Shown here: positions 22,494 to 33,527 of the stretch, piece by piece
How positions within the stretch are numbered: the first letter of the stretch is position 1
How the letters are laid out: each line of letters begins with the position of its first letter
DNA from: Hawksworthiomyces lignivorus
Lineage: Eukaryota; Ascomycota; Sordariomycetes; Ophiostomatales; Ophiostomataceae
Direction: 5' to 3'
NCBI GenBank assembly: GCA_002917075.1
Contig: NTMA01000006.1
Span: 186,001 to 250,000 of the forward strand
DNA length: 64,000 bases
The notes under the pieces: generated by a model
The model's database searches: none
Told to the model about the DNA's origin: nothing
Seen by the model: the letters and a program-made list of their open reading frames with translations, nothing else
Program-made: the position numbers and the translations under genes

Positions 22494-23139
22494 ATGAAAA
22501 AGAATGCGCGAACAAAACGAGCAAAAACCCAATGGGTTTGAAAAGATAGGGAGAGGATGAGTCAAGAAAAAATAAGATAGATATTTCGATTTTGTACATA
22601 TCTCTATTCTTCATTCGCATCAAATTTTCATTGCCGGCCCTTTCCAGTTGAACAATAGAAAAAAAGACATTTGGCCTCTAACTTGTTGTTTGCTTCCCAT
22701 TTTCAGTCCCTTGTTCTAAAAATTCTATTTGTTTCTATCTGTATCTTTCTTAAGGTCATTAGGTTGTAATCCTAGGTTCATGTCGAGGGACCGCCTCACA
22801 GAGAGAAGGGTTTTGTAAGTGGATATAGTAGGAAAACTACGAAGATTTGGAGGCGAACAGCTTTACCCCCACCTGCGCCCTTCTGGGACACTCTTGTCAT
22901 TCTCACCGCATGAATCGCCACATCTTGTAAGTGAGTGGGCTTAAAAAGGATCTTTGAGATTCCAATCGGCTTCTATTTAAGATAGAGCCTTTCAGCCAAG
23001 TAAGATAGAGGAGAATTATCGTCGTCATAATACGCATTCTTCTGGCAGCAGGTCTTGACAACGAGCCACCAAGAAGAACAAAAGCAAAATCAAAACAATC
23101 AAAACAATCAAAGACCAGAAGACGGCAGACCAAGAAGCC
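22494..23139. other. Spacer before GNAT gene
   Basis: About 650 bp of 3' and promoter sequence. A-rich repeats (AAAACAATCAAAACAATCAAAG) lie just before the GNAT start. No gene seen. Confidence 0.5.
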
Positions 23140-23925
23140 ATGTCGGTCCTACACACTGCTTTTCTGGCGCAGCCAGAGATCGAGGCATATGACGTCAACC
23201 GCAGCCCGGCGGAGCAGCCGGCGACGGCGCTGGCGGCGGTGCCGCCGACGTTTGTGGACGCCATGACGGTCCGCCACGCCGTCTTCATCATGGAGCAGCA
23301 GGTGCCCCTTGCGAGCGAGATCGACGAGGACGATCCCAAGTCCTGCCACTGGGTGGCGTACGCGGAGGGTGAGGGGGAGGGCGCCCGCCGGCCCGTGGGA
23401 AACATCCGCGCGGTGCCGTACCCGCAGCCGCCGCACCCGCTGCCGGGCGGCGTCTACGCCATCATCGACGGCGCTTTTGTGTTCCAGGGTCGGCGGGTCA
23501 AGGCGGACGGCAGCCCCGGCACGACGGAGGACGACGCCTTTGTGGCGGTGCGCGCCGACGACCAGCCAGAGGCCCAGTCCCTGCCGCCCGACCACGCCAC
23601 CGCCCTGCACGACGGCACCGAGCCCTACATCAAGCTCGGCCGGCTGGCCGTCCTCAAAGAGGCCCGCCGCCAGCGGCTCGGCCAGCGGCTGGTGCAGACG
23701 GCGCTCGACTGGATCCGCGCAAACCCGGACTACTTTGACGACCCGGCAGCGGCAGGCGGGAGCGGGCGCAAGTTCAACGGCCTCGTCTGCGTGCACGGGC
23801 AGGTGCAGGCGGCCAAGTTCTGGGAGAGCATGGGGTTCGTCGTGGACGAGAAGATGGGCACCTGGTGGGAGGAGGGCATGCCGCACTGGGGCATGTTCCT
23901 GCGGCTGGACATCAAGCGAGAATGA
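23140..23925 (+). CDS. GNAT-family N-acetyltransferase
   Basis: Single exon, 261 residues, start ATG in the context AAGCCATGT. The acetyl-CoA-binding motif A is readable as YIKLGRLAVLKEARRQRLGQ followed by RLVQTALDWIR, with the Q/R-x-x-G-x pyrophosphate loop as RRQRLGQ. An N-terminal block VRHAVFIMEQQVPLASEIDE is the usual first helix region and matches YjcF/GNA1-like GNATs. The C-terminal part KFNGLVCVHGQVQAAKFWES MGF is the motif B region. Two low-complexity insertions (acidic-Gly near residue 75, Ala/Gly near 205) lengthen it relative to bacterial relatives. It transfers acetyl to a small molecule or amine that cannot be told from sequence. Convergent with RPS5. Confidence 0.85.
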   Translation: MSVLHTAFLAQPEIEAYDVNRSPAEQPATALAAVPPTFVDAMTVRHAVFIMEQQVPLASEIDEDDPKSCHWVAYAEGEGEGARRPVGNIRAVPYPQPPHPLPGGVYAIIDGAFVFQGRRVKADGSPGTTEDDAFVAVRADDQPEAQSLPPDHATALHDGTEPYIKLGRLAVLKEARRQRLGQRLVQTALDWIRANPDYFDDPAAAGGSGRKFNGLVCVHGQVQAAKFWESMGFVVDEKMGTWWEEGMPHWGMFLRLDIKRE

Positions 23926-24550
23926 GGGCCGGCGTAGTAGTGGTATAGGGGTTTTGCGTGAGCGAAAAGGAGAAAAAAAGAAAAAAGCTATTGATAGATG
24001 CATAGATGTCTAGATTACGTAGCGCTACGAGGCACATTAGAGAGTTGGTAGACGAGCTGTTTTCTTTAATAATTTTTTATTGATAAAGGTTCCTTTTTTT
24101 GGTGGATGAGTACCAAACATGCGCCCATCCAAGTTCGTTTCTCCCTTTGCCCTTGACAGATGTTATCCCGAGAGACGGAGAGGATATGAAAAAGAGAGAA
24201 GAAAGAGAGAGAGACCATGAAATACCAGATTCGCTCCGTTAAGATTTCCTGACCTCCCATGAGTTTTGTTTCGGGTTATTGGGAATGCTTCCTTGCGTAC
24301 CAGCAACAGTTTTCTCCCCAAAGAGAAAGCAAAAAGTTTCAATGATATATAAAATCTTTTTTGCTTTTTTTGTGTTTCTTCTGTTTTGGTTTTTTTTTGC
24401 CTCTCACAACTCCACTTTTGAGAATCCTTCCATTGGCGATAAATACACACAATCACAAGCTCATCACCACCAAAAGCGTCCCACTGGCCCAACGAACAAT
24501 CGCAAAAAGCAAAAAAAGAAAAGCCCCCGGCGCAGAGAAAAGCCAACACT
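23926..24550. other. Convergent 3' spacer GNAT / RPS5
   Basis: About 625 bp between two convergent stop codons, with long T runs and AAAAAG-rich stretches on both strands. It presumably holds two polyadenylation regions. No gene seen. Confidence 0.55.
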
Positions 24551-25651
24551 TTACCGGTTGCTCTTGGCCACACGCTCCAGCTCGTCCTTCTTCTTGATGG
24601 CGTACGAGTTGCTGCTGCCCTTGGCGGCGTTGATCAGCTCCTCAGCCAGGCACTCGGCAATCGACTTGACGTTCCGGAAGGAGGCCTCGCGGGCACCGGT
24701 GGTCAGCAGAGCGATGGCCTGGTTGACGCGGCGGAGGGGCGACACATCGACAGCCTGTCTCCGGACGGTACCGGCGGAACCGATACGGGTGGAGTCTTCG
24801 CGGGGGCCGCAGTTGACAATGGCATCAACGGCGATCTGGATGGGGTTCTGGTCGGTCATGAGGTGGATCTGCAGAAGAGGTTAATCATTGGGAACATGTT
24901 CTGAGACTTGCAGCACAGAAACACCGCCACGGGTGGAATGCAGGAAAACATACGATCTCGAAAGCGTGGGCAACGATGCGGACGGCCATCAGCTTCTTGC
25001 CGTTGTTGCGGCCGTGCATCATCAGGGAGTTGGTCAGGCGCTCAATGATGGGGCAGTTAGCCTTGCGGAAGCGCTTGACGGCATAGCGGCCAGCAGAGTG
25101 CGGGATGTAGACGGGAGAGCGGATCTGGATGTAGTCGCTGAAAGAGAGTTAGCATGGTCTGGATTCTAGATTGGCAAGCCACCGAAGCACTCCATCACCG
25201 AATCGCCCATCGCCGCCGGCCTACAAAATTCTGTTCATCGGATCACCAGCCGCCAAGTCCGGTCTTTCCTTGAACAAAATCGGCGAGACAGCACCTGCCC
25301 CATTGCCGATGCAATGGGCGCCATTTCACTCTCCCACTTTCTGCTCATGGGGTCCAATCGGTGTTTCTGCGAGATTGGCACTTACGTGAGGGAGATATCA
25401 CGGATCTCGACGTCCTCGTAGCTCCACTTGTTGCTGTATCAAGAAAAACCCAGTCAGCTACCACTGTTCCTCTAGAACTGTCAAATCGGGACCAAAAGCT
25501 CCTCAATGACGCCGGAATACGCTGCTCGGAGAAGAGGGAATCGCGGTGATGCTCCGTACAAAAGCTTAATGGTGCCGATCTCGTCGGTGACCTCCTTGGG
25601 GAGGACCTTGTACGAGACGGTCTGAACCTCGACCTCGCCGCTGTCAGACAT
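24551..25651 (-). CDS. RPS5: 40S ribosomal protein S5 (uS7)
   Basis: Four exons, complement(24551..24868, 24954..25137, 25386..25433, 25560..25651), 213 residues, the usual length. The spliced product starts [18 protein letters not shown], passes through [20 protein letters not shown] then [19 protein letters not shown], and ends [17 protein letters not shown], the strongly conserved uS7 tail. uS7 nucleates assembly of the small-subunit head and contacts mRNA and tRNA at the E site. Exon 2 is only 48 nt, flanked by introns of 248 and 126 bp. The gene shares a short divergent promoter with RPS25. Identification is certain. Confidence 0.97.
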
Positions 25652-26282
25652 GTTGTCGGATTTGGTTGGGGTGAACGACAGGAAAATGAGTTATCCGAAG
25701 AAAAAAGAGATCGAATTCGTTTCCTGGCGGTAAGGAACCGTGGGCGCGAATTGTCGTGATGGGACGTGGTGGTCTTTTTTGTGTCGTTGGTAGAAGCGTC
25801 CCAAATTTTTTTGGCGGCGGTGGATTTTCACTTTTCGGCTCGCTATGGGATTTTTGCACGAGGGTGTTAGGGCGGGCCAGCGACAGTTCGCTGGAGGGCA
25901 GTTGTGGTCTTTCCAGTGCGACCCTTTAGCAAAAAAATTCAAGAAGGAGGGCTTGAAATCCAGTTACGTCTCCACTTAAAGGGCACAGCCATCCAATGGT
26001 GTTGATCAAAATTAGGGCTCATGGTGGGTTGGACTAGTGAGAAAGAGTCGCTGCGAGGAAAAATATACTGCCATGCCCCGCCGCCCTACTCTCTTGTATG
26101 CATAGGTCGTATGTAATACTAGCAAATTTTTGGTCCAACCAGAATTTGCTGCACCAAAAAAAAACTATTATTCTGGGACTTGAGAACGGCCTCATTTTAA
26201 CACTCTCTTCTCCTCGTCTTTTCTTTCCCCCCTTCGTGATCACCAAGTTCAACCACCGTCCCATCACAACACATCAGCAAAT
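25652..26282. promoter_or_regulatory. Shared divergent promoter of RPS5 and RPS25
   Basis: 631 bp between the two start codons. It contains two TTAGGG motifs (25867-25872 and 26012-26017), a CCAAT box (25993-25997) and an inverted repeat CCAGCGA-CAGT-TCGCTGG (25877-25894). TTAGGG is the known target of Tbf1-type factors that drive ribosomal protein genes in many ascomycetes; its use here is inference. CT-rich tracts precede the RPS25 start. Confidence 0.6.
25877..25894. repeat. Perfect 7-bp inverted repeat with 4-base spacer
   Basis: CCAGCGACAGTTCGCTGG: the arms CCAGCGA and TCGCTGG are exact reverse complements. It lies five bases past a TTAGGG motif in the RPS5/RPS25 promoter, where a dimeric factor could bind. 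Confidence 0.8.
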
Positions 26283-26930
26283 ATGGCTCCCGCAGCAGGT
26301 GCGAAGAAGCAGAAGAAGAAGTGGTCTAAGGGCAAGGGTAAGTTTTGACGCATTGCAAAATCGAAGAAAGATGAAGAAGATGAAGGCGTCCGAAGGGGCC
26401 GGTATTGGTCGCAGAGGTGCAGAGGGAGGCTCTTGACCACGACACGACGAGACGATCAGAATTCTTCCCAGCGGAGTCTATATCGCGGTGGCGCAATATT
26501 TTGAGGTTCTCTGTCGTGTTGTTGAGATGGGCTGGAGATTGCAGAAATGGCGACGGAGAAGTAGTAGATGATTAAATGATCAGCTGAGGGGAATTGCAAA
26601 GACTTAATGGGAACCGCACCTGCTAACGCCCCATGTAGTCAAGGACAAGGCCCAGCACGCCGTCATTCTGGACAAGTCCACCTCCGAGAAGCTGTACAAG
26701 GATGTCCAGTCCTACCGCCTGGTCACCGTCGCCACTCTTGTCGACCGTCTCAAGATCAACGGCTCCCTGGCACGGAAGTGCCTGAAGGATCTCGAGGAGA
26801 AGGGCCAGATCAGACAGATTGTCGGCCACAGCAAGATGAAGATCTACAGTAGGCCTCACTCCGCTTGCCTTTGAAGAACCGCATATGCTAACATTGATGT
26901 CCAGCTCGTGCTGTCGGTGCCACCGACTAA
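26283..26930 (+). CDS. RPS25: 40S ribosomal protein S25 (eS25)
   Basis: Three exons, 26283..26337, 26639..26848 and 26905..26930, 96 residues, the family's usual size. The product starts MAPAAGAKKQKKKWSKGK, joins to VKDKAQHAVILDKSTSEKLY, contains VTVATLVDRLKINGSLARKC (the winged-helix core) and ends KIYTRAVGATD. eS25 sits in the 40S head near the E site and is needed for some internal initiation. The first intron (301 bp) is long for this genome. I looked in it for a C/D-box snoRNA and found no convincing C and D box pair. Confidence 0.96.
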
Positions 26931-29006
26931 ACTTTTTCACAACCGCGATGATACAACCAAACAAAACCATATTCCCCCTATTTGATTAGGAGAAAACCCA
27001 TCTTTTGACATGGATGGGGCTTTGGCGGAGTTGTGCTATGGGTTTATTTCTTTTACGGCATGGGATAAGAGATCATAAAAATCAATAAAATCTTGTTAAC
27101 GGCAAAACACATGACGCACGGAAATGAGGTTCTCCGGTTCTGGAACCGGCTCTTTCGCTCCTTGACTGAGAGAGAGAGGTCTTGTATGTACACGCAAGGA
27201 CAGAAGAGATGCTGGGGGCGTAGGAACCGAGAAAATCAATCGGGCCAGAAGGACTTCATACCCAATGAAGTCGAAAATGAAGTCGAAAAGAAAAGAAAAA
27301 GCATTTAAAAACGTAACCATTCTCCACTGCCGAACTGCTGTATAGATCGAAACTATGCTGTATTGCCATATCCGCCTGCCTATACGACTGCTCCATGAGA
27401 GATGTCTTGAATTTCTGCTCAAACTCGAGGACGTATTTGCTCCTGATGTGACAAGTGCCTCACTTCGGCATAAGGACGAATTTGCCAGCTGGCAGCTGTG
27501 ACGCCTCGTCAATTGGCACCTGGCAGATCCGGCACCTGGCAGATCTTACTGCCAGCGCGAATTTTTTCCAAGCTAACGGAAAGCCGAATGCAAGCGTCCC
27601 TAGAGAGCCGTTGCTTTTTGCAGGACGTCTAGTCTACCTTACTGTGCGACTTCTTCGGGGGCTGTCCAATCTCCGGTTCTTCCATCCGGGGTCGCCGGCT
27701 TGCCAATCGCTACCGCCGGATCCGAAATATGCTTACTCATTAAATAGAAACGGAGCGGGCCAGAGGGCGAGGCTTAAATACATTTCTCCCTCATTTTATG
27801 TAGTTATTCTTATCTTCGATCGGGGTCTCCGCTCACCCGGCTGTCAAGTTTCCGGCATACGGTGCAAAAAGGAGAACGGAAGGGGAGCACAGTAAAGGCA
27901 GAAGAGGAGGGGGGGTAGGAGGTCACATAGGCTTTAGTGCTTGAGAGCCATTTAGACCCAGTTCCCAGCATGCTCCTCTATGGCCGTGGTTTCCCCGGAC
28001 AAAAAGCCAGCGAAATCTGGAGCAACCCTCGCTGAGCCCTAAGCTACTGCAGATAACAAAACTGAGGCGCTGCAACCGCTGGCAGATGATCTCGGATTCT
28101 ATTTCCAGAGAAAGCAGCTACCTTTCGCCGGCTAGCACAGCACTAGGCTTAGATGGTAAGCTTACCAGGACACAACTACAAGTCGCCTCTTGAGCCACGT
28201 TTTGAGCGAGGCATAGATAATCAAAAGAGCACTTCGGAGTGCACATCACTACAATGTTGCGTCCACATGATTGCCCGTCTCTGACAGCGGGTTGCTTCGC
28301 GATCAGTGCAAGGGGGCACTGCACACAGAATAATGTACGGGAGTAAGATGCACGCACACGTTGAAAAAGAGAGGTGGCCAATAGTAGGGTCGCTATCGGA
28401 GTGAACCGGCATGTCTGCGCTAATGTGGGGGATGCTTTGCCTCAGGCTGTGGAAGGGAAAAAATCTCGCTCTCGTTGCCGTGGGAGACCGCATACAGGGA
28501 AAGGAGCAAGCTTTTTCTGTCCCTTCTCTGGAAACAGACCAAAAAAAAAAAGTGGGCTCCCGTCTGAGATTAGCGCGCTCGGCCGGAAAGAATCGCTGAA
28601 AAAGAAAAATCGAAATTCCCCCAAAGTAGGGGAAAGTGGAAGGCGCAAACGAAAAAAATTGCACTGGAGTGGACCGCTAACAGCCAATTGTCCCAGCGGC
28701 TCCAGCAGCCCTCGACCCCTAGCTTCCCCTTTCCGTCTCTTTTTTTACCCATTACCTTTGGCTCCTTCCTTCCCTCCTTGTGTCCCATAATAAATTTCGC
28801 AACCGAGGAATTTTTTTTCCCCTTCAGCGATTCGACCCTTCCTCTCTTATTTTTTTTTCCCTCCCTTTCCTTTCTGTTCTTCTATTTCTTCTCCTTCTCA
28901 TCCTCCTTTCCTTTCTTCAGGATCGCAGTTCACCGCCGTCCTTCTTTTCCTTTCATCTCCACTCCTATTTTCTTATCCAAAGCTTCGTCTTTGACCAGTC
29001 GTCGCA
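26931..29006. other. Gene-free spacer (2.1 kb) and AAC promoter
   Basis: Frames at 27455-27895 (plus) and 27096-27512 or 28221-28664 (minus) are open but read as non-coding. A 15-bp direct repeat (GGCACCTGGCAGATC) occurs at about 27514-27528 and 27530-27544. From about 28690 to 28980 the plus strand is strongly pyrimidine-rich (long CT and T runs), preceded by a CCAAT at about 28683. This is the layout typical of highly expressed fungal genes and belongs to the ADP/ATP carrier. Confidence 0.5.
28690..28990 (+). promoter_or_regulatory. Pyrimidine-rich core promoter/leader of the ADP/ATP carrier gene
   Basis: Dense CT and T tracts directly upstream of the start codon on the coding strand. In filamentous fungi such CT boxes mark transcription start regions of strongly expressed genes; exact start sites are not visible. 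Confidence 0.5.
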
Positions 29007-30940
29007 ATGTCTTCCAAGGAGGACATTCGCATCTGGGGCATGCCCGTAAGTTCTGTTCGCTACTGCTTGATATGCCCTTTTCACCGACAATTTTTTTTCC
29101 TCGAAAATTTCCCTCACGATACACGATAAACACAAGCACCCACGCGTATTCCCTGTATACTCCAGATATGCCTGTTCCCCCTTCGCAAATAGCTGCAGTA
29201 ATACCAATTGAATATGATTCTCAATTGATATTCTGCTCTGTGCTTGCTGCAGTTCGTTGTGAGAGCTCGTCTGTATGGCTTCGCCGCGGTATTTCGGTAG
29301 CCGTTTAGCAGCATCGCAAAAACTTTTCCTGCGCTCTTTTCTGCCTCCCCTCCATATATTACCGCCCCTCAGCCGAGCAACGCCAGACCCAACAGCTATT
29401 TTCTCCAAAGCAACCACCGCTAACATGAGTCTCTTCGCTATAGCCCTTCCTCGTCGACTTCTTGAGTATGTAGATATCTCTTGCTAAATTGAGCCCCACC
29501 GAGAGTCTCGATATCGGGACCTCATTTTCCTTATCGTCGACCAACACAAAGTCGACATAAGCCGCTGCATATTTCAATGAATAGCTCTATTAACAACCGG
29601 CTCTAGTGGGTGGTGTTTCCGCCGCCGTCTCGAAGACCGCTGCTGCTCCCATTGAGCGTGTCAAGCTTCTCGTCCAGAACCAGGTACGTTTTTCGCAGAA
29701 AGCGATAAAAATTATCCCAGGCGATTTTCAAAGCGTTCTACACTCGGTTTTCAATGCAGCATGTTTTTGCGCAACTCTTCGGCAGAATCAGGGGTCTTGG
29801 TGCTCGTTTTATTCTCATGGCAACGCCAGGTGACAGAGGTGTCAGCTTCCGCCAACCGCAGATAAGCCAAGATCTTCCCGAAAGTATTTATATTCGCGTC
29901 ACGTGAATTGATCAACAGCCGAAGAGTTTATCGTCTACTGCAGCATATGATTAAATTTAGTGTCGGCATGCTTTGATTTTCTCCTCCATGCCATCAAAAG
30001 TCTAGCCGAGCTAGCCAGTTAGCACGGATAATTATTTACTAACAATTGAAAACAGGATGAGATGATCAAGGCTGGCCGTCTTGACCGCCGTTATGATGGT
30101 ATCATGGACTGCTTCCGCCGCACCACCGCGGACGAGGGTGTCATGGCCCTGTGGCGTGGTAACACTGCCAACGTCATTCGGTACTTCCCTACCCAGGCTC
30201 TGAACTTCGCTTTCCGCGATAAGTTCAAGAAGCTGTTCGGTTACAAGAAGGACCGTGATGGCTACTGGATGTGGATGGCCGGTAACCTGGCCTCTGGTGG
30301 TGTATGTTACTCCCCTTCGCTCAGATTTGATTATCATTTTCCAGGATGGTATTTTGCTGACTGAAACCCCCCACAGGCTGCTGGTGCCACTTCCCTGCTG
30401 TTCGTCTACTCCCTGGACTACGCCCGTACCCGTCTTGCCAACGACGCCAAGTCTGCCAAGAAGGGTGGTGATCGCCAGTTCAACGGTCTGATCGACGTCT
30501 ACCGCAAGACTATGGCTTCTGACGGTATTGCTGGTCTGTACCGTGGTTTCGGTCCCTCTGTCGCTGGTATCATCGTCTACCGTGGTCTGTACTTCGGTAT
30601 GTACGACTCCATCAAGCCCGTCGTCCTGGTCGGTCCCCTGGCAAACAACTTCCTGGCTTCCTTCCTTCTGGGTTGGTGCGTCACCACTGGTGCCGGTATT
30701 GCTTCGTACCCGCTTGACACTGTCCGTCGTCGCATGATGATGACTTCCGGTGAGGCCGTCAAGTACAAGAGCTCTCTGGATGCCTTCAACCAGATCGTCG
30801 CCAAGGAGGGTGTCAAGTCCCTGTTCAAGGGTGCTGGTGCCAACATTCTCCGTGGTGTCGCTGGTGCTGGTGTGCTGTCCATCTATGATCAGCTCCAGGT
30901 CATTGTCTTCGGCAAGGCCTTCAAGGGCGGCTCTGGCTAA
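29007..30940 (+). CDS. AAC: Mitochondrial ADP/ATP carrier (adenine nucleotide translocase)
   Basis: Five exons, 29007..29045, 29444..29465 (22 nt), 29607..29683, 30056..30301 and 30377..30940; 315 residues. It exchanges cytosolic ADP for matrix ATP across the inner mitochondrial membrane. The spliced N-terminus reads [41 protein letters not shown], matching the Neurospora carrier. The three carrier repeats show [14 protein letters not shown] and PLDTVRRR. The carrier-specific hexapeptide RRRMMM is at residues 245-250. The first and third introns (398 and 372 bp) are unusually long for this window, while exons 1 and 2 are tiny, so automatic callers may misplace the N-terminus. Identification is certain. 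Confidence 0.97.
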
Positions 30941-31792
30941 ATTGCCCCAACTACCAACTCCTTTTGTACAAACATCACACACGTTGTTGTGACGACTGGG
31001 GACGAAAGATGCGGGCTCTTGGATGGGATAGAGGAAGCCGGTAAGGGGAGGAGAGAAGGCTAGGCTGATAGAAAAGGCGGGAATGGACATTGAGGCAGCG
31101 CGGGAAGCGGTTCTTTTTTTTGCGTTGTCTAGGTTGCGAGGGAGGCCAGACGAGTCTGATTCCATCCCAGCCTCTCAACGCTGTAATTTTATCAAATCCC
31201 AAAGAAACAGTTTCCCTCGATGTGTTCCCTTGGCCATGATTGTCTCCCGCTTTGTGTCGCCCTTTCTTCTAGCTGCCCTTATTATTTTTCCTTTAATTAC
31301 ATACACCCTGATAGATTTTTTTCTATAGCAGTACTGGTAAAAAGAATGATTGCTTTTCTTGTTATTAGAGCTATATGTTACAAAGTTCGATAGAAACGAT
31401 ATGTTCTGACGAGTAGATATTTGCTTCGTATGGAATAAGGGCCACTCGGAGCTTGACAGCCAAAACCAATATTTTCACGTGCTCACGCATCAGACCCCCG
31501 CCAAAGAAAGACGGTCGCGGTCTTCTACACGCGAACATCCCTCCTTTCTACCAACCAGGCTTGGGCAAGTGAAGGGATATTGACTCTAGCCATAGGATAA
31601 ACCAGTATCCATAGGTGAATTACAATATATTGCTTATTTCTTGGAGCCTAATTTGCCATTGGACCAGTTCCCAGCCAGGCGTGTCATCTCAGTCTGCGTC
31701 TTGACTCGACTAAATCGCGTGTTGGAGGCACAACTGCAACAATTAGCAAGACTAGCCAAGACCGCCGCAGAACCGCATTAAATTACGCGACA
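30941..31792. other. Spacer between AAC and CENP-X genes
   Basis: About 850 bp of AAC 3' sequence and promoter of the next gene; it includes a CACGTG-type E-box (about 31478) and a CCAAT (about 31466). No gene seen. Confidence 0.5.
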
Positions 31793-32524
31793 ATGCCACC
31801 CCAAATAGCTGCCGCGCGGCCGTCGACCACAGGGGCTGGCCGCGGCCGGCCTAGTGCTGCCACTGGCGCCGGCAGTGGCTTCCGCGGAACAGGACCCTTC
31901 AAGCCGCCTCGACCCAAGCAACAGCCCACTGCCGCTCCTAAGCGTGCCCGCGAGCAGATCGACCTCGACGACGAGATGGAGGAAGATGAGGAAGAGGAGG
32001 CGGCCGCTAGCAGCCGTCGCCGGAGCCGGGCAAGCGGCGCAAGGCGTCAGCGCGGCGCGGCCGACGCGGTCGAGGACGAGGAGGATGACGCGGGCGCCGC
32101 CACGGACCCGGCCACGGACGACGAGAACAATGGCCGCGGTGGCGTCGGCGATGACGATGACGGCGACGACGCCCTGCCTAGCCGCTCGCGCGCCGCGGCG
32201 CCCAAGTCGATCCCCTCGGTCCTCCTCGCCCGCCTGCTACACCACTTCTTCCAGAACCCCGGCGGGTCGGCCACCCGCCTCACCCAGGACGCCCACGCCG
32301 CCGTCGACAAGTACATGGAGATCTTTGTGCGCGAGGCGGTCGCGCGGTCCGTGGCCGAGCGCGGCGGCGACGGCCGCTTTTTGGACGTGCGTTCTTCCGC
32401 AGAGGCATTTCTCTTATTCTACGACTCCCTTTCCTTTGTCTTCCTGGTTCTCTTCCGTACTAACTGTCCATCCTAGGTTGATGTCCTGCAGAAGGTGGCC
32501 GGCCAGCTGATCATGGACATGTGA
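31793..32524 (+). CDS. CENP-X / MHF2 histone-fold protein with long disordered N-terminus
   Basis: Two exons, 31793..32386 and 32477..32524 (90-bp intron, phase 0), 213 residues. The last 80 or so residues carry the CENP-X histone fold: IPSVLLARLLHHFFQNP, TRLTQDAHAAVDKYMEIFVR, EAVARSVAER and, across the splice, FLDVDVLQKVAGQLIMDM. The human counterpart ends VDQLEKVLPQLLLDF. CENP-X pairs with CENP-S as the MHF complex, which works with FANCM/Mph1 at stalled forks and also at kinetochores. The first 130 residues are an extension rich in Arg, Gly, Asp and Glu (acidic DDEMEEDEEEE, basic SSRRRSRASGARRQR), far longer than vertebrate CENP-X, which is about 80 residues. The 16-codon last exon is easily missed. 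Convergent with the SET gene. Confidence 0.85.
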
Positions 32525-33527
32525 ACATGAGCGCTCCCAGACAACCGCCAATCCGCCAGAGGATTTCGTATACGAGTTCTTGTGTAGACAAATCAAGAGC
32601 ACAGCTGGTGCTGCTTGCTTCTCTGAGAGCAAGTGACGAAAGCAGAAACGAGACATCTCCAGCAATCAAGCCTCTGGGGTCTTACTTCCCCTTTCAGCAA
32701 GGTCCAACGATTTCATGTGTCAATAGAGAGGACAGAAATACTTCGCCCAGGTCAATGAAAGGCGAGACAACAATAAAGGCATCGAGTCCTAGAGACAGAG
32801 CTTGTTTTGCTGTCGTTGGACCAAGTTCGTTGTCTATGCGCTGCACGAGCTACTGGGGATTGACAACTTGACAACGCCAAACGCGAAAAGCAATCCGCAT
32901 TATACAATTCTCCAACGTCAGGGTAGTTAGTGCAATAAAGATATAAGACGAAGCGCAAGAGGCAGAGCCGAGGGAGACGCGAGCCGCATCTATTGATTAC
33001 AAATTAGGGATACAAACGCATCGGTGAAAAGGTACCATGCTATTATACCACTTCTAAAAATGACAGAGATGAAATGGAAATGGTCGAAAATGGAGGAATG
33101 CGCACAATAAGGCCATTAGAAGGTGTCCATGCAACGGCGGAGCCGTGGCCACTGTCATTATCATAGCTGCGAGCATAGCAGCTGAGCCAACAGCCGAGAT
33201 CTGGATGATCTTGTGTTTTGGTTTCTCTTGGTTGTTAGTTGTCTATAGTGCTCTTACCAGAAACTGTGGCAAAGCAGATTTTATAATGTATCTCAATTTA
33301 TTGCAGATCAGGTCTTGCAATTTCGAAATACTCGTTCTATGTTGTGATTAGCTTGCCACAGAGACAAATGATATTCCAACTTGCATGCAATCAGAGAGAC
33401 ATTTAACTTTATTTTTAAAACCTTGTGTCATAGCTTCTGCTCCTTTGTATTTGCTTAAATTCATTTTAAATCATCACATATATGCTTCCCTGTATTGTTG
33501 ACCGATCCTTGTTTGTACAATATGCAC
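32525..33527. other. Convergent 3' spacer CENP-X / SET gene
   Basis: About 1 kb, AT-rich, only short open frames on both strands. No gene or RNA signature seen. Confidence 0.5.

Noticed and set aside
26338..26638. Possible snoRNA in the long first intron of RPS25
   Set aside because: ATGAT and CTGA strings occur only about 10 bases apart; there is no proper C/D pair with a terminal stem.
27455..27895. 146-codon plus-strand open frame
   Set aside because: No start context, domain or homologue-like motif; composition matches the spacer and it overlaps direct repeats.
30032..31165. 377-codon minus-strand open frame across the ADP/ATP carrier
   Set aside because: It is antisense to exons with strong codon bias and passes through known introns; no domain is readable.
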